The notes below the pieces were generated by a model that searched no databases, was not told the DNA's origin, and was given only the letters and a program-made list of their open reading frames with translations. The translations under genes and the position numbers were made by a program. DNA of 64,000 nt from Paenibacillaceae bacterium (GTDB taxonomy: Bacteria; Bacillota; Clostridia; Lachnospirales; Lachnospiraceae): contig SVDU01000023.1 in assembly GCA_015057705.1 (NCBI GenBank), positions 20,192-84,191 on the forward strand, written 5' to 3'. This document shows, in pieces, positions 15,901 to 25,185 of the stretch (positions within the stretch are counted from its first letter, which is position 1; each line of letters opens with the position of its first letter).

Positions 15901-15930
15901 GTTGCATTTTTGCAACATTAATGGTATGAT
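15901..15930 (+). promoter_or_regulatory. Perfect 16-bp palindrome over the -35 box of the CI-like gene
   Basis: GTTGCATTTTTGCAAC (15901-15916) is a perfect palindrome with 6-bp arms and a 4-base centre. It covers the -35 box TTGCAT (15902-15907); a 17-base spacer leads to TATGAT (15925-15930). A dimeric repressor bound here would shut this promoter. Confidence 0.75.
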
Positions 15931-15949
15931 ACTAACAGGAGGTATGAAC

Positions 15950-16426
15950 ATGTCAATCACTGGTCAGAGAATTAAAGAAAGAAGAAAACAATTGGAAATG
16001 AGTGCTGACGATGTAGCCGCTGAGTTAGGCGTTTCACGGTCTACGATTTTCAGATATGAGAACGGACAAATAGAAAAAGTTCCTGCTAATGTTTTAGAAA
16101 AGCTGGCGGTCATTCTTAGAACTACCCCTGCTTATTTAATGGGCTGGCAGGATGACTGTTTTGAATACCCAGATTCCGGCGCAGATGCTTCCCCATGGAT
16201 CCATCCACCTGTAAGCGGAAGCGAAGATTTCTTCCGTGAAGATGAAGGAAAAGGATATCACACCAATGACAGCTTAAGTGCCATTATTCACAGTGCCGAT
16301 CCGGACGACAGAGATAAGATTACTGCCATGGCAAAGATCTATCTGACTCTGACTGATTCCGGTAAGAGAAAAGCCAATGATTATATGGTGGATTTATCCG
16401 AACAGCCAAAGTACCGGAAGTCATGA
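15950..16426 (+). CDS. XRE-family CI-like transcriptional regulator
   Basis: The 158-residue protein has an N-terminal XRE HTH (RIKERRKQLEMSADDVAAELG and SRSTIFRYENG, about 6-42), a LEKLAVIL..TPAYLMGW dimer/linker segment typical of phage-type repressors, and a poorly conserved acidic C-terminal part. There is no obvious LexA-type Ser/Lys protease dyad. AGGAGG (15937-15942) lies 7 bases before the ATG at 15950; upstream in-frame starts run through the operator and are rejected. It is divergent from the small Cro-like gene. Confidence 0.8.
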   Translation: MSITGQRIKERRKQLEMSADDVAAELGVSRSTIFRYENGQIEKVPANVLEKLAVILRTTPAYLMGWQDDCFEYPDSGADASPWIHPPVSGSEDFFREDEGKGYHTNDSLSAIIHSADPDDRDKITAMAKIYLTLTDSGKRKANDYMVDLSEQPKYRKS

Positions 16427-16575
16427 CTTAATCCTGCTGTTTTTAACGATTTTATACCAGTAAAAAATCTTGCTTCTGGTAATAAAATCTTGCTGATTTG
16501 TTTTTCATTTTATGATAAAATAAAAAGGATTTTTTTATACAAACAATACTATAGAAAAGCAGGATCAGTTGAACT

Positions 16576-17928
16576 ATGGAATCAAAATTAGAAAAAAAGT
16601 ATGGACTATTTACAGCCATTGCGATGGTTGTAGGCATCGTGATTGGAAGCGGTGTATTTTTTAAAGCCGAAAAGATTCTTACTGCAACAGGGGGAAATTT
16701 AAAGCAGGGAATTCTTGCCTGGATCATCGGCGGTATTATTATGATTTCCTGTGCGTACACATTTTCTGTTATGGCTACGAAATATCAGTACATTAACGGT
16801 ATTGTGGATTACGCTGAAGCAACTGTAGGAAAAAAATATGCTTATTTTGTAGGAAGTTTTATGGCAATTATTTACTACCCTACCATTACTTCAGTCCTTG
16901 CATGGGTATCCGCCCGGTATACCTGTGTCATATTCGGTTTTTCCATTACCGGCGGAGAATGTATGACCATCGCCTGTCTTTATCTGGTTTCCAGCTTTAC
17001 AATCAACGCATTATCCCCTGTATTAGCGGGAAAATTTCAGGTAAGCACGACTGTCATTAAGCTCATTCCTTTATTCCTTATGGCAATTGTGGGGACCTTT
17101 ACAGGACTTCGCAACGGAATGACTGCTTATAATTTTACCCATACCGTATCTGCCAGTACCGCCAACGGGCTATTTACAGCTGTTGTTGCAGCCAGCTTCG
17201 CCTACGAGGGCTGGATCATTGCAACCTGTATCAATGCAGAACTTAGAAATGCAAAAAGAAATCTGCCTCTTGCCTTAATTTCTGGTACTTTAATCACTAT
17301 GGCAGCGTATATCCTGTATTACATCGGACTTGCCGGAACCGTAAAAAATGAAATAATCATGGCAGGTGGTGAAGCAGGAGCCAAGCTGGCATTCCAGACT
17401 GTTTTCACTTCAATAGGCGGAAATCTGTTATTTGTATTTGTAATTATCTCTTGTCTGGGTACGTTAAACGGGCTAATGCTTGGCTGCACCCGGGGAATTT
17501 ATTCTCTTGCTGCCAGGGGCTTAGGACCAAAACCAAAGGTTTTCAGTCAGGTGGATTCCATGACCAACATGCCTGTTAATTCAGCTATTTTAGGTTTATT
17601 TCTTTGTGGCATCTGGCTGTTCTATTTCTACGGAGCAAATCTGACTGCCAGCTGGTTTGGATTTTTTACTTTTGATTCTTCCGAACTTCCGATCGTCACT
17701 GTTTATGCTTTATACGTTCCAATCTTTATTATGTTCATGGTAAAGAGCAAAGGACTTAACTTCTTTAATCGTATCTTAATGCCCTGCTTATCCCTTGCAG
17801 GCTGCGTATTTATGATTATTGCCGCTTGGTTTGCGCACGGAATGGCTGTGGTTGCTTTTCTTATTGTGTTTTTTGTTGTTATGGTGTTTAGTGCTTTGAT
17901 TTCACATCGGTCAGAGACAATAAATTAA
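16576..17928 (+). CDS. APC-superfamily amino acid permease
   Basis: The 450-residue integral membrane protein has about 12 hydrophobic segments and the APC signature at its start (AMVVGIVIGSGVFFK, about 16-30, the unwound TM1 substrate site). The cytoplasmic loop NAELRNAKRNLPLAL (about 221-235) is a further family mark. It is a secondary transporter for an amino acid or exchanger; the substrate is not evident. It is a single-gene unit that ends at a shared terminator facing the second HAAT operon. Confidence 0.85.
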   Translation: MESKLEKKYGLFTAIAMVVGIVIGSGVFFKAEKILTATGGNLKQGILAWIIGGIIMISCAYTFSVMATKYQYINGIVDYAEATVGKKYAYFVGSFMAIIYYPTITSVLAWVSARYTCVIFGFSITGGECMTIACLYLVSSFTINALSPVLAGKFQVSTTVIKLIPLFLMAIVGTFTGLRNGMTAYNFTHTVSASTANGLFTAVVAASFAYEGWIIATCINAELRNAKRNLPLALISGTLITMAAYILYYIGLAGTVKNEIIMAGGEAGAKLAFQTVFTSIGGNLLFVFVIISCLGTLNGLMLGCTRGIYSLAARGLGPKPKVFSQVDSMTNMPVNSAILGLFLCGIWLFYFYGANLTASWFGFFTFDSSELPIVTVYALYVPIFIMFMVKSKGLNFFNRILMPCLSLAGCVFMIIAAWFAHGMAVVAFLIVFFVVMVFSALISHRSETIN

Positions 17929-17946
17929 ATAAATAAATAAAAATTC

Positions 17947-17979
17947 AGGGCTGGTTTCCCATAAGAGGATTCCAGCCCT
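17947..17979. terminator. Bidirectional terminator between permease and second HAAT operon
   Basis: AGGGCTGG (17947-17954) pairs with CCAGCCCT (17972-17979); T-rich on the plus side (TTTTTCTTTTA) and A-rich upstream, so it can serve both converging genes. Confidence 0.85.
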
Positions 17980-17986
17980 TTTTCTT

Positions 17987-18700
17987 TTATAGTCCCAGAT
18001 ACTTCTTTCTTGTCTCTGCCGTCAGTTCACTGGTCGCCTGATGATGGACAATGGCGCCTCGTTCCAGAATATAGCAGTCGCTGCTGACCTTCATAGCAAA
18101 CTTTACATTCTGTTCCGCTATCAGAATTGTTACTCCCTCAGCAACCAGATTTTGTACCATAGAAGCCAGCTGATCCACAATTATTGGTGCCAGCCCTTCT
18201 GTTATTTCATCCAAAAGCATCATTTTAGGATTCTGCATCAGCCCTCTCGCTACTGCCAGCATCTGCTTCTCCCCTCCTGACAGCTTATCACCCTTTGAAT
18301 CCTTACGTTCCTCCAGGCGCGGGAAGAATGCATAGACTGTTTCCAGATTCCATTTGCTGCTTCCGTCAACGCCTGTACGGGCTGCCACTTTTAAGTTCTC
18401 TTCCGTAGACAACGTGGGGAAAATATGCCTTCCCTGGGGTACGTAGGCAATTCCAAGTCTGGCTATGGAATGACTTTTCATACCTGCCAGCTCCTTGCCG
18501 TCAAACTTCATACTTCCCTCGGTTTTACAATGTTCCTTAGGGTTAAGCATTCCCATAATTGTTTTCATGGTGGTGGATTTTCCCACACCGTTTCTCCCTA
18601 GCAGGCATACGGAGGTTCCCTGTCCCACTGACAGGGTGACTCCGTTTAAGATATGGCTTTTATCATAATAGCCGTGAACATCCTTTAATTCAAGTATCAC
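17987..18700 (-). CDS. livF: HAAT-type ABC transporter ATPase LivF (cluster 2)
   Basis: The 237-residue ATPase has Walker A GRNGVGKST, signature LSGGEKQ and Walker B MMLLDEITEGLAP, the LivF form (with ITEG in place of the usual PSLG). The GTG start overlaps the livG stop by 4 bases. Last gene of the second HAAT operon. Confidence 0.9.
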   Translation of the reverse strand: MILELKDVHGYYDKSHILNGVTLSVGQGTSVCLLGRNGVGKSTTMKTIMGMLNPKEHCKTEGSMKFDGKELAGMKSHSIARLGIAYVPQGRHIFPTLSTEENLKVAARTGVDGSSKWNLETVYAFFPRLEERKDSKGDKLSGGEKQMLAVARGLMQNPKMMLLDEITEGLAPIIVDQLASMVQNLVAEGVTILIAEQNVKFAMKVSSDCYILERGAIVHHQATSELTAETRKKYLGL

Positions 18701-19449
18701 GATTCGCCACCTCCCAAATAAGCTTCCTGTACAAACTGATTTTCCTTAATTTCCTCCGGCGTCCCGCTGGCTATCAGCTCACCATCCCGAAGTACGGAGA
18801 TTGTATCCGCATAGTTAAATACGATATCCATATCATGTTCGATGAAAATAATGGTCATATTGCGTTCCTCCGCCAGTTTCCGGGTTAGCTGCATCAGTGT
18901 ATAAGCCTCTTCCCGGGCTACACCAGCCGCCGGCTCGTCCAGAATTAAGAGCTTTGGGTCCATGGCAAGTGCTATGGCGATATCCAGACGTCTCTGATCT
19001 CCATAGGAAAGATAAGCTGCTACTTCATTCATTTTACTTTCCAGACCTACCAGAGACAGATACCGTTTTACTTCTTCCTTTAAGTAACGATCATGAACTG
19101 GAAATAAACTGAATGTTTTCTTATTCATCTCGATCCTGGCAATCTGCACATTTTCATATACAGTCAGGCTGGTGAACAGTTTGGAAATCTGGAAGCACTT
19201 GGTCATTCCCTTATGCACGATTTTATCAGGAGACAATCCGGTGATATCATCCCCCCGAAATAAAACCTTTCCGCTACTTGGTACAGTCCTGTTGGTAATC
19301 AGGTCCATCAATGTACTTTTTCCAGCCCCATTAGGTCCGATAATGGCACATACCTCTCCCTCCATGATTTCAAAAGAAACATTACGGGTGGCGTGAAGCG
19401 CTCCGAAATAACGGTTTAATTTTTCAACTTTTAAAATAGGTTCACTCAT
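18697..19449 (-). CDS. livG: HAAT-type ABC transporter ATPase LivG (cluster 2)
   Basis: The 250-residue ATPase has Walker A GPNGAGKST, signature LSYGDQR and Walker B LLILDEPAAGVAR, with the LivG-type insert. It overlaps livM by 4 bases and works with LivF. Confidence 0.9.
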   Translation of the reverse strand: MSEPILKVEKLNRYFGALHATRNVSFEIMEGEVCAIIGPNGAGKSTLMDLITNRTVPSSGKVLFRGDDITGLSPDKIVHKGMTKCFQISKLFTSLTVYENVQIARIEMNKKTFSLFPVHDRYLKEEVKRYLSLVGLESKMNEVAAYLSYGDQRRLDIAIALAMDPKLLILDEPAAGVAREEAYTLMQLTRKLAEERNMTIIFIEHDMDIVFNYADTISVLRDGELIASGTPEEIKENQFVQEAYLGGGES

Positions 19450-20414
19450 TTTTTAACAGCCCCCTTTTTTGCAGGCTCATTAAGCTCCTTTGTCACTTTA
19501 TCGCGCAGCAGACCTCCCTGTAAGAACAGCACACAAAGCACAATGATCGCGCCCAGTACAAACTGATAATAATTAGTAAGAATGGATAACTGCGTCGATA
19601 TAAACGTAACTATTACCGCTCCTAAAATGGGTCCGAAGAAGCTGTACATACCTCCAATCAGGCACATGACCAGCCCCTCAGTAGAGGTATTGGTAGAAAA
19701 CATAACCGGGAAAGCTCCCATATTTCTCATTGCGTAGAGTATTCCTGCAATGGTTACAAAAAAACTAGAGACCATACAGGCACACAGCCTTACATGCATA
19801 GTATTCATTCCAATAAAGGTAAGCCTCTCTAAATTATCACGGCTCCCTTTTAAAACAGTGGCAAAGGGACTGTGGAAAAACAGGTAAATCAGCACAATAC
19901 AGATCACACAGACAAAAAAGCATAAGTAAAAATTGCCGCTTGGGCTGCTGGCAAAAGGCAGACGCACATTGCCAGTCAGTCCGGTATCCGAGCCCACGTA
20001 CTGGATTTTAAATACCATTGTATATAATAAGGTGTTGATACCCATACTTACAAAGGCAAAGGTGAGATCATCGTTGGCTCGCAGACATATTACATTAATA
20101 AACAGAGATATAGCCATGGAAATAATAATTGCTGCCACAATTGCCAAGGTGCGGTCCAGACCGCCTCTCACACACATAATGACATAAACATAAGAACCCA
20201 TACCAAAATAAGTGGCCATACCCAAAGGCCGCAGGCCTCCGAAGCCCAGAATAATATTTAAAGCAGAGGCAAAAAGCATCATGATTACAGTACGGCTCAT
20301 AAAATCAAGCACCGAGTTAGATGCAAAGAGGGAATATGCAAAAATTGTTATGACAAGCACTGCTCCCACTATAGCATCCTGCTTTATCTTTGAAAGTGAT
20401 TTCCATGCTTTCAT
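19446..20414 (-). CDS. livM: HAAT-type ABC permease LivM (cluster 2)
   Basis: The 322-residue protein has about nine membrane segments and the LivM region GFGGLRPLGMATYFGMGSYVY (about 59-79, in place of the usual GQ-S-GH). The Lys-rich C-terminus is cytoplasmic. The start touches the end of livH. GGAGGGAGG lies upstream. Confidence 0.85.
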   Translation of the reverse strand: MKAWKSLSKIKQDAIVGAVLVITIFAYSLFASNSVLDFMSRTVIMMLFASALNIILGFGGLRPLGMATYFGMGSYVYVIMCVRGGLDRTLAIVAAIIISMAISLFINVICLRANDDLTFAFVSMGINTLLYTMVFKIQYVGSDTGLTGNVRLPFASSPSGNFYLCFFVCVICIVLIYLFFHSPFATVLKGSRDNLERLTFIGMNTMHVRLCACMVSSFFVTIAGILYAMRNMGAFPVMFSTNTSTEGLVMCLIGGMYSFFGPILGAVIVTFISTQLSILTNYYQFVLGAIIVLCVLFLQGGLLRDKVTKELNEPAKKGAVKK

Positions 20415-21280
20415 CAGCGTCCCTCCCTCCTGGTAAAAATACCTTTTGGATTAATGAACATGCAGATTACCATTAAAGCAGCGGGCAGTACATTGTAATA
20501 CTGAGGCAGATAGACTGCTCCAAACGCATTTACCAGACCAACCAGCAAGGCGGCAGGCAGACAGCCATCCATATTACGCAGACCGCCAATGCAGAGAATT
20601 GGCATGACATTACCAAAAATAGACAAACCTTCCTTAGGGCTCATGCCGGTAACAGGGGCATTTAAAACACCTCCTAGTCCCGCTATGCCAATTCCAATCA
20701 TAAACAGAACACTAAACATCTGGTTTACATTGACGCCTAAGTTGGCAACCATAGGGCGGTCGCTGATAATGGCACGGGTCAGCATGCCCAGTTTTGTCTT
20801 ATTAATCATTAACCAGAACGCAAAGGCAGTTATTCCTGAAATAACAATTTCGAAAATATAATATACCGGGAATTTAATCCCTACAATTTTAACGCCTCCA
20901 TTTAGGAAAGCAGGCAGAGACAGCAGCCGTATGCTATATCCCCAGAACATAACAATAATATCGCATAGCATATACGCCACGCCATAAGTCAGCAGCATAA
21001 TATACAACATATCCTTGCCGAACAGAGGTCTGGTAGCCTTCTCCACAAAATATCCGATACCAGCCACAAGAATGGGTACCAGAATGAGCGACGGAACAAA
21101 ACCAATTTTAGCAGCTATGGTATAGGTTAAATAGGTTCCAAGAACATAAAATGCCCCCTGACCGAAATTTACCATGCTCATGCCGCTGATAATCAGCGAA
21201 ACACCGGCAATCATCAGATAGGAAACCATTCCATTGCTGATGCCGGAGATGAGAGTTTGAAAAAAGAATGATACGGTCAT
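20414..21280 (-). CDS. livH: HAAT-type ABC permease LivH (cluster 2)
   Basis: The 288-residue protein has the LivH pattern (SYLMIAGVSLIISGMSMVNFG near 20-40; loop RAIISDRPMVANLGVNV). The frame is open to 21322, but that extension passes through a hairpin; GGAGGAGG lies just before ATG 21280, so this start is used. It forms the channel with LivM. Confidence 0.87.
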   Translation of the reverse strand: MTVSFFFQTLISGISNGMVSYLMIAGVSLIISGMSMVNFGQGAFYVLGTYLTYTIAAKIGFVPSLILVPILVAGIGYFVEKATRPLFGKDMLYIMLLTYGVAYMLCDIIVMFWGYSIRLLSLPAFLNGGVKIVGIKFPVYYIFEIVISGITAFAFWLMINKTKLGMLTRAIISDRPMVANLGVNVNQMFSVLFMIGIGIAGLGGVLNAPVTGMSPKEGLSIFGNVMPILCIGGLRNMDGCLPAALLVGLVNAFGAVYLPQYYNVLPAALMVICMFINPKGIFTRREGR

Positions 21281-21307
21281 TAGATATCCTCCTCCAGTAT
21301 TATAAAA

Positions 21308-21338
21308 CAGGCGGCAGGCCATTATATTCTGCCGCCTG
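21308..21338 (-). terminator. Hairpin between binding-protein gene and livH (cluster 2)
   Basis: CAGGCGGCAG (21308-21317) pairs perfectly with CTGCCGCCTG (21329-21338) across 11 loop bases, with no T-run. It lies between the binding-protein stop and the livH ribosome site, matching the position of the hairpin at 12882-12914. Confidence 0.75.
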
Positions 21339-21350
21339 ATGGGAACGGAT

Positions 21351-22733
21351 TTACTTGGTACTTAAATCAGTAAAGGTGTATCCATTTTCCTGCGCATATT
21401 TCTCAACGTCTTCCTTAGATGGCAGCATCTCATTTCCCTGATATACTGCATAGATATCGCCAACAGGAATTGCCCATTTATTGGTAGGATCTTTAATAGC
21501 AGTCACATAATAATAGGCATGAGCCATTAAATGATCGAAATCGCGGAAATACAAATCTTTGCCGTAAAGAGTGCTAAAGTGTACGGTGCTAAGTGCGTTG
21601 GTCATTGCTTCCGGAGTTAAGTCGCCGGCTGTTGTCTTAGCAGCCTCAGTAATTGCTTTAATGCCTACATACCAGGTATAGCCCATATCTGAAGGTCCAA
21701 TTTCTTTATTATAATATTTTTGTCCGATCTCAGAATATTTTATGGCAAATTCAGCATTTCCCTCGATCTCGTCAAGCCAGAATGGCCACAACTGCACCCC
21801 ATGTACTTTGCCGTATGGATAATTTCCGCTCTCTGCCAAAGCTGTTGTATTAGTGGAATCGCAGGTATACCATCCAAGATAATCACAGTTGTCCCACAAT
21901 CCGAACTGGGTGCCCTGATTTACAAGAGAGACAAAGTTCGGACCTGCAACAGCTCCAATGATTACATCAGGGTTCTTGCCAACTACTGAGGAAATTATAG
22001 TGGAGAATTCAGTTGAATTACTGGATACCTGATTGGAACCCAGGTTCTTAAAACCATCTCCCAGCTCTCTGTAGAAGAAATCACGGCTGTCACCGGAAGC
22101 TCCGCCGTCATTGCCAATAAAAAATGCGCTCTTATATCCCTTATCAGCAGCGTATTTCGCATTCATTTTAGCTATGGGCCATGCCACGAATCCGCAGGAA
22201 AACATATATTTGGAAGCGTTTTCTACCGTTACACGGGTATTCATGGTACAGGGAGTTACCATAGGAAACTTATTCTCATCTGCCCAGGTTGCACCGGTGG
22301 GAGCTTCACCATCTGACTTAGGTCCCAGAATGGCAATGCACCCCTCATTAACCAGCTCGGTAGCTTTCTGCGCTACATTTGCTGAGTCACTTGCCGTATC
22401 CCGATACACCAGTTCAAATGGGATTCCATTTAATCCTCCTGCTTCGTTGGCCTCTTCCATAGCCAATATTGCTCCAGCCTCTGCCCAGGTTACAGTGGCT
22501 GCCGCTGCAGAGGAGCGGTCAGTTAAAACACCAATTTTAATAGTTTTACCGTTGTTTTCTCCAGATGCACTGGTGCTTTGATTTTCGCCTTCTACTGTAG
22601 TTGCTGCTGCCGTTGCAGGTGCCCCTGCTGCAGATGAAGCCGTAGTTGAGGAACCGGAGTCTACTGTACCGGTACATGCAGTCATAGAAGCCATCATTGA
22701 GGCTGCCAACGCCAAGGATATAATTTTTTTCAT
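21351..22733 (-). CDS. HAAT substrate-binding lipoprotein (cluster 2)
   Basis: The 460-residue lipoprotein has a signal peptide with MTAC lipobox (Cys near 20), a long Ser/Thr/Ala linker, and a type I periplasmic-binding domain starting TIKIGVLTDRSSAAAATVTWAE in two short strands. GGAGG is placed correctly for ATG 22733, not the upstream 22754. It is transcribed with two isocitrate lyase-superfamily genes upstream, which hints at a carboxylate ligand rather than leucine. The ligand itself is not visible. Confidence 0.87.
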   Translation of the reverse strand: MKKIISLALAASMMASMTACTGTVDSGSSTTASSAAGAPATAAATTVEGENQSTSASGENNGKTIKIGVLTDRSSAAAATVTWAEAGAILAMEEANEAGGLNGIPFELVYRDTASDSANVAQKATELVNEGCIAILGPKSDGEAPTGATWADENKFPMVTPCTMNTRVTVENASKYMFSCGFVAWPIAKMNAKYAADKGYKSAFFIGNDGGASGDSRDFFYRELGDGFKNLGSNQVSSNSTEFSTIISSVVGKNPDVIIGAVAGPNFVSLVNQGTQFGLWDNCDYLGWYTCDSTNTTALAESGNYPYGKVHGVQLWPFWLDEIEGNAEFAIKYSEIGQKYYNKEIGPSDMGYTWYVGIKAITEAAKTTAGDLTPEAMTNALSTVHFSTLYGKDLYFRDFDHLMAHAYYYVTAIKDPTNKWAIPVGDIYAVYQGNEMLPSKEDVEKYAQENGYTFTDLSTK

Positions 22734-22803
22734 ATGCTTTTTCCTCCAATACATTTCCTTATACTTCTACTATTTCATTAATTTCCCAAAGAAACAACCT
22801 TAA

Positions 22804-23844
22804 TTACTGTTCATCCGGATTATGAACATCATCCTCACGTACAAAATAATCCGCATTGCGCTGTGCCACAGAATCCTGGGGTTCCCGTACATAAGCATTC
22901 TCTGCCTCTACCCAGCTGCCGTCAGTAAGTCCGAACATACTCATTGTAGTAAAAGTCTTATAGCCAGTTTCATCAAAATGATAATCTACATAGTCGTTGT
23001 TCTGATCCTTCATTACATGGCGTCCCACATCAAGCATTGCCAGCATGGCTGCATGAGCGCTGAAATGAACGCCTGCCAGTTTGTATACGCCCAATTCCTT
23101 TAAATCTTCCATGGATACCTCTTGTGGATCATGGGCTTTTCCGCACAGATCCGGATACCACATAGGGAAATTCTCATACCTGGTTCCTCTTGCGTTTAAT
23201 GCATCCCGCAATTTTCGGCACATCAGAAGCTTTTTCTGTCTGTCAGGAATCTTATGCATCCACAGAATGCAAAGCATATCTGCACCGGCGTCTATGTAAG
23301 CCGCACACCTGTTAACAGCAGCAGCAAAGTCATGAACAAGATCGCTGTCACAGCGGGCAATTAAAAAACCTTGATGCCCGTTTGCATTCAGCCCGGCTCT
23401 GGCTGCTCTAAACCGCAGGACGGCATCTGAAATGGAAAGCTGTCCCTTTCTTGCCAACTCTGATGTGTCCGTAACCAGAACCCCTGCTGCCCCGGCCTGC
23501 ATAATACGCATACAGCCATACTGGGCATTCAGTGCCCGTCCTAGTCCAAATCCATCATCTGCATCAATGATTAGCGGCATGGGAGTCATACGGGTGATCT
23601 GCTCTGTTACCCGTACAAAATCATCTATGGACAAGAGCTGCAAATCAGGGACTCCGGTCAGCGCACAGGCTAAATCACCGCTGGAAACCATAATCACCTC
23701 GAAGCCGTTCATCTCTGCAGCTCTCGCAGACAGACAGTCATGCAGTTCAGGAACAATCAGAACCTGGTCTTTAACTATCAGTTTCCTAAGCCGGTCTGAC
23801 GCAGTTTCTTTTGGCTCCGATGTCAGAATGTAAGGTAAACTCAT
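22804..23844 (-). CDS. Isocitrate lyase/PEP mutase-superfamily protein, divergent
   Basis: The 346-residue TIM-barrel protein belongs to the ICL/PEPM superfamily, which makes or breaks C-C or C-P bonds next to a carboxylate using Mg. The DADDGFG motif (about 95-101) keeps two metal-binding acidic residues. The later E-D pair of active members is replaced by VTDTSELARKGQ and there is no catalytic KKCGH-like Cys loop. It may therefore be a different lyase, or a non-catalytic partner of the next protein. It is the second gene of the operon, 22 bases after the first paralogue and followed by the HAAT binding protein. Confidence 0.75.
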   Translation of the reverse strand: MSLPYILTSEPKETASDRLRKLIVKDQVLIVPELHDCLSARAAEMNGFEVIMVSSGDLACALTGVPDLQLLSIDDFVRVTEQITRMTPMPLIIDADDGFGLGRALNAQYGCMRIMQAGAAGVLVTDTSELARKGQLSISDAVLRFRAARAGLNANGHQGFLIARCDSDLVHDFAAAVNRCAAYIDAGADMLCILWMHKIPDRQKKLLMCRKLRDALNARGTRYENFPMWYPDLCGKAHDPQEVSMEDLKELGVYKLAGVHFSAHAAMLAMLDVGRHVMKDQNNDYVDYHFDETGYKTFTTMSMFGLTDGSWVEAENAYVREPQDSVAQRNADYFVREDDVHNPDEQ

Positions 23845-23866
23845 TACTGCTATCTCCTTTCTGTCT

Positions 23867-24850
23867 TTACAGGCGGTCTTTAATATCTGGTCTTACAAAC
23901 CCTTCCGGATAATCTTCAACCTGATGTCCTACGATGGTATATTCTTTATTTCCCTTCGTAAAACTATTTTCCAATGCAAGATAAGCCTGTGGATCATACA
24001 TACCGGAACAGGAGAAGCTTTCAATTCCGGAAGCCGGAGCAGTCTCAAAAGAATAGGTTACACTCTGATTCTTGTAATTTACCAGTCCATGCTCAAGCAT
24101 ACCCTCCATGGCTGCCTTCATGGTATAATGGCTGCTGCACATCTTAAAACCAAGGGGAGTCAGTTCTTCCATAGTGACTGACGGGTGATAATGTCCATCC
24201 TCTCCTTTGTAAGCCCGCACATCTGCAAAAATCTTGGGTCCGGTGACGATCTCTGCCATCTGAGATGCCTGCTCAAGGTCTCCAACCAGCACCATCATCG
24301 CAATTACATACTGTCCCATCTCTTTGCCAATATTGATAGCTTCCTGCAAACGCTCACAGCCTTCTTTCATCTGCATGGGATCTGCCGGATCTGCATTGCT
24401 GCGGGCAATCAGCAGACAATCTGTTCCTTCCAGTCCTGCCAGCGCCGCCCGTACCTTGGCGATATATTTATCCCTGGGAAGAATCTTTGTAGTTTCTTCC
24501 ATATCAGCGGAATCTTCCAGCTGAATTGCTGCCGCACCTGCTGCTGAAAGAATCCTTGCTGAACGGTACACTGCCAGGGGTCCGCCAAAACCATCTTCAA
24601 TGTCAGCAATCAGCGGAATGGAGGAAGTCTGAGCCACTCTGCTTACTACCCTCTCCAAGTCGCTTAAATTAGTAAATCCGTAGTCAATTACACCGTTCAA
24701 TGAAATGGAAACTTCTCCGCCCGACAAAAGGCTTACCGGAAATCCGCACATCTCCACTGCATGGTTGGAAGCGCAGTCATATACGCAGGGCACTAAGAAA
24801 CACGCTTTGCTTTCATCCAAAATCTGACGTAAGTTTTTTTTACTTGCCAT
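23867..24850 (-). CDS. Isocitrate lyase/PEP mutase-superfamily lyase
   Basis: This 327-residue member keeps DIEDGFG (about 83-89) and the metal-binding LED (IQLEDSADMEETT, about 119-131), but like oxaloacetate decarboxylase/hydrolase-type members lacks the KKCGH loop of true isocitrate and methylisocitrate lyases. Reaction class (2,3-substituted malate lyase, oxaloacetate-type decarboxylase or C-P bond enzyme) cannot be fixed. It is the first gene after an operator-like repeat array and promoter. Its company with a HAAT transporter suggests breakdown of an imported branched dicarboxylate. Confidence 0.78.
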   Translation of the reverse strand: MASKKNLRQILDESKACFLVPCVYDCASNHAVEMCGFPVSLLSGGEVSISLNGVIDYGFTNLSDLERVVSRVAQTSSIPLIADIEDGFGGPLAVYRSARILSAAGAAAIQLEDSADMEETTKILPRDKYIAKVRAALAGLEGTDCLLIARSNADPADPMQMKEGCERLQEAINIGKEMGQYVIAMMVLVGDLEQASQMAEIVTGPKIFADVRAYKGEDGHYHPSVTMEELTPLGFKMCSSHYTMKAAMEGMLEHGLVNYKNQSVTYSFETAPASGIESFSCSGMYDPQAYLALENSFTKGNKEYTIVGHQVEDYPEGFVRPDIKDRL

Positions 24851-25185
24851 CTTGCTATCTCCTCTTTTTCTCTGTTGCTTGCATATTTTTCAGCGGTTTG
24901 CTCCGCTTGTTGCAACCCAGAAACAAAAGTTGCAGTTTATTTCATTTTTGTTGCAATTACAGAATAGCATTTTTTATCATAAACGTCAATGTCTTCTATT
25001 ATTAAATCGTATTTTTTGACTATTTTTACAATTTATATAATTAATTTTTATGCACTTTATATAGTGAATTAGTTTTTTATATATGTTAAACTTTTTTTGT
25101 ATATATGCAATCGGTTTCTCTATTTTTAAATTATTGTACGGTTTATTTTAGTTTCTTGTTGCGTTTTATGAAAGGAGATTTGAAA
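24851..25185. other. Divergent control region between the lyase operon and the cupin gene
   Basis: It contains the minus-strand promoter and three GTTGCA repeats of the lyase/HAAT operon and a very AT-rich stretch before the cupin gene, where several weak promoter-like hexamers can be drawn but none stands out. Confidence 0.65.
24909..24989 (-). promoter_or_regulatory. Promoter and triple GTTGCA repeats of the lyase/HAAT operon
   Basis: Minus-strand TTGACG (24984-24989), 17-base spacer and TATTCT (24961-24966) form the promoter. Downstream of the start point GTTGCA occurs at 24909, 24929 and 24950, spaced 20 and 21 bases (two helical turns). The first copy extends to the palindrome GTTGCAAC. 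TGCAAC also repeats before the nearby lacI gene, so these are candidate LacI sites. Confidence 0.65.
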
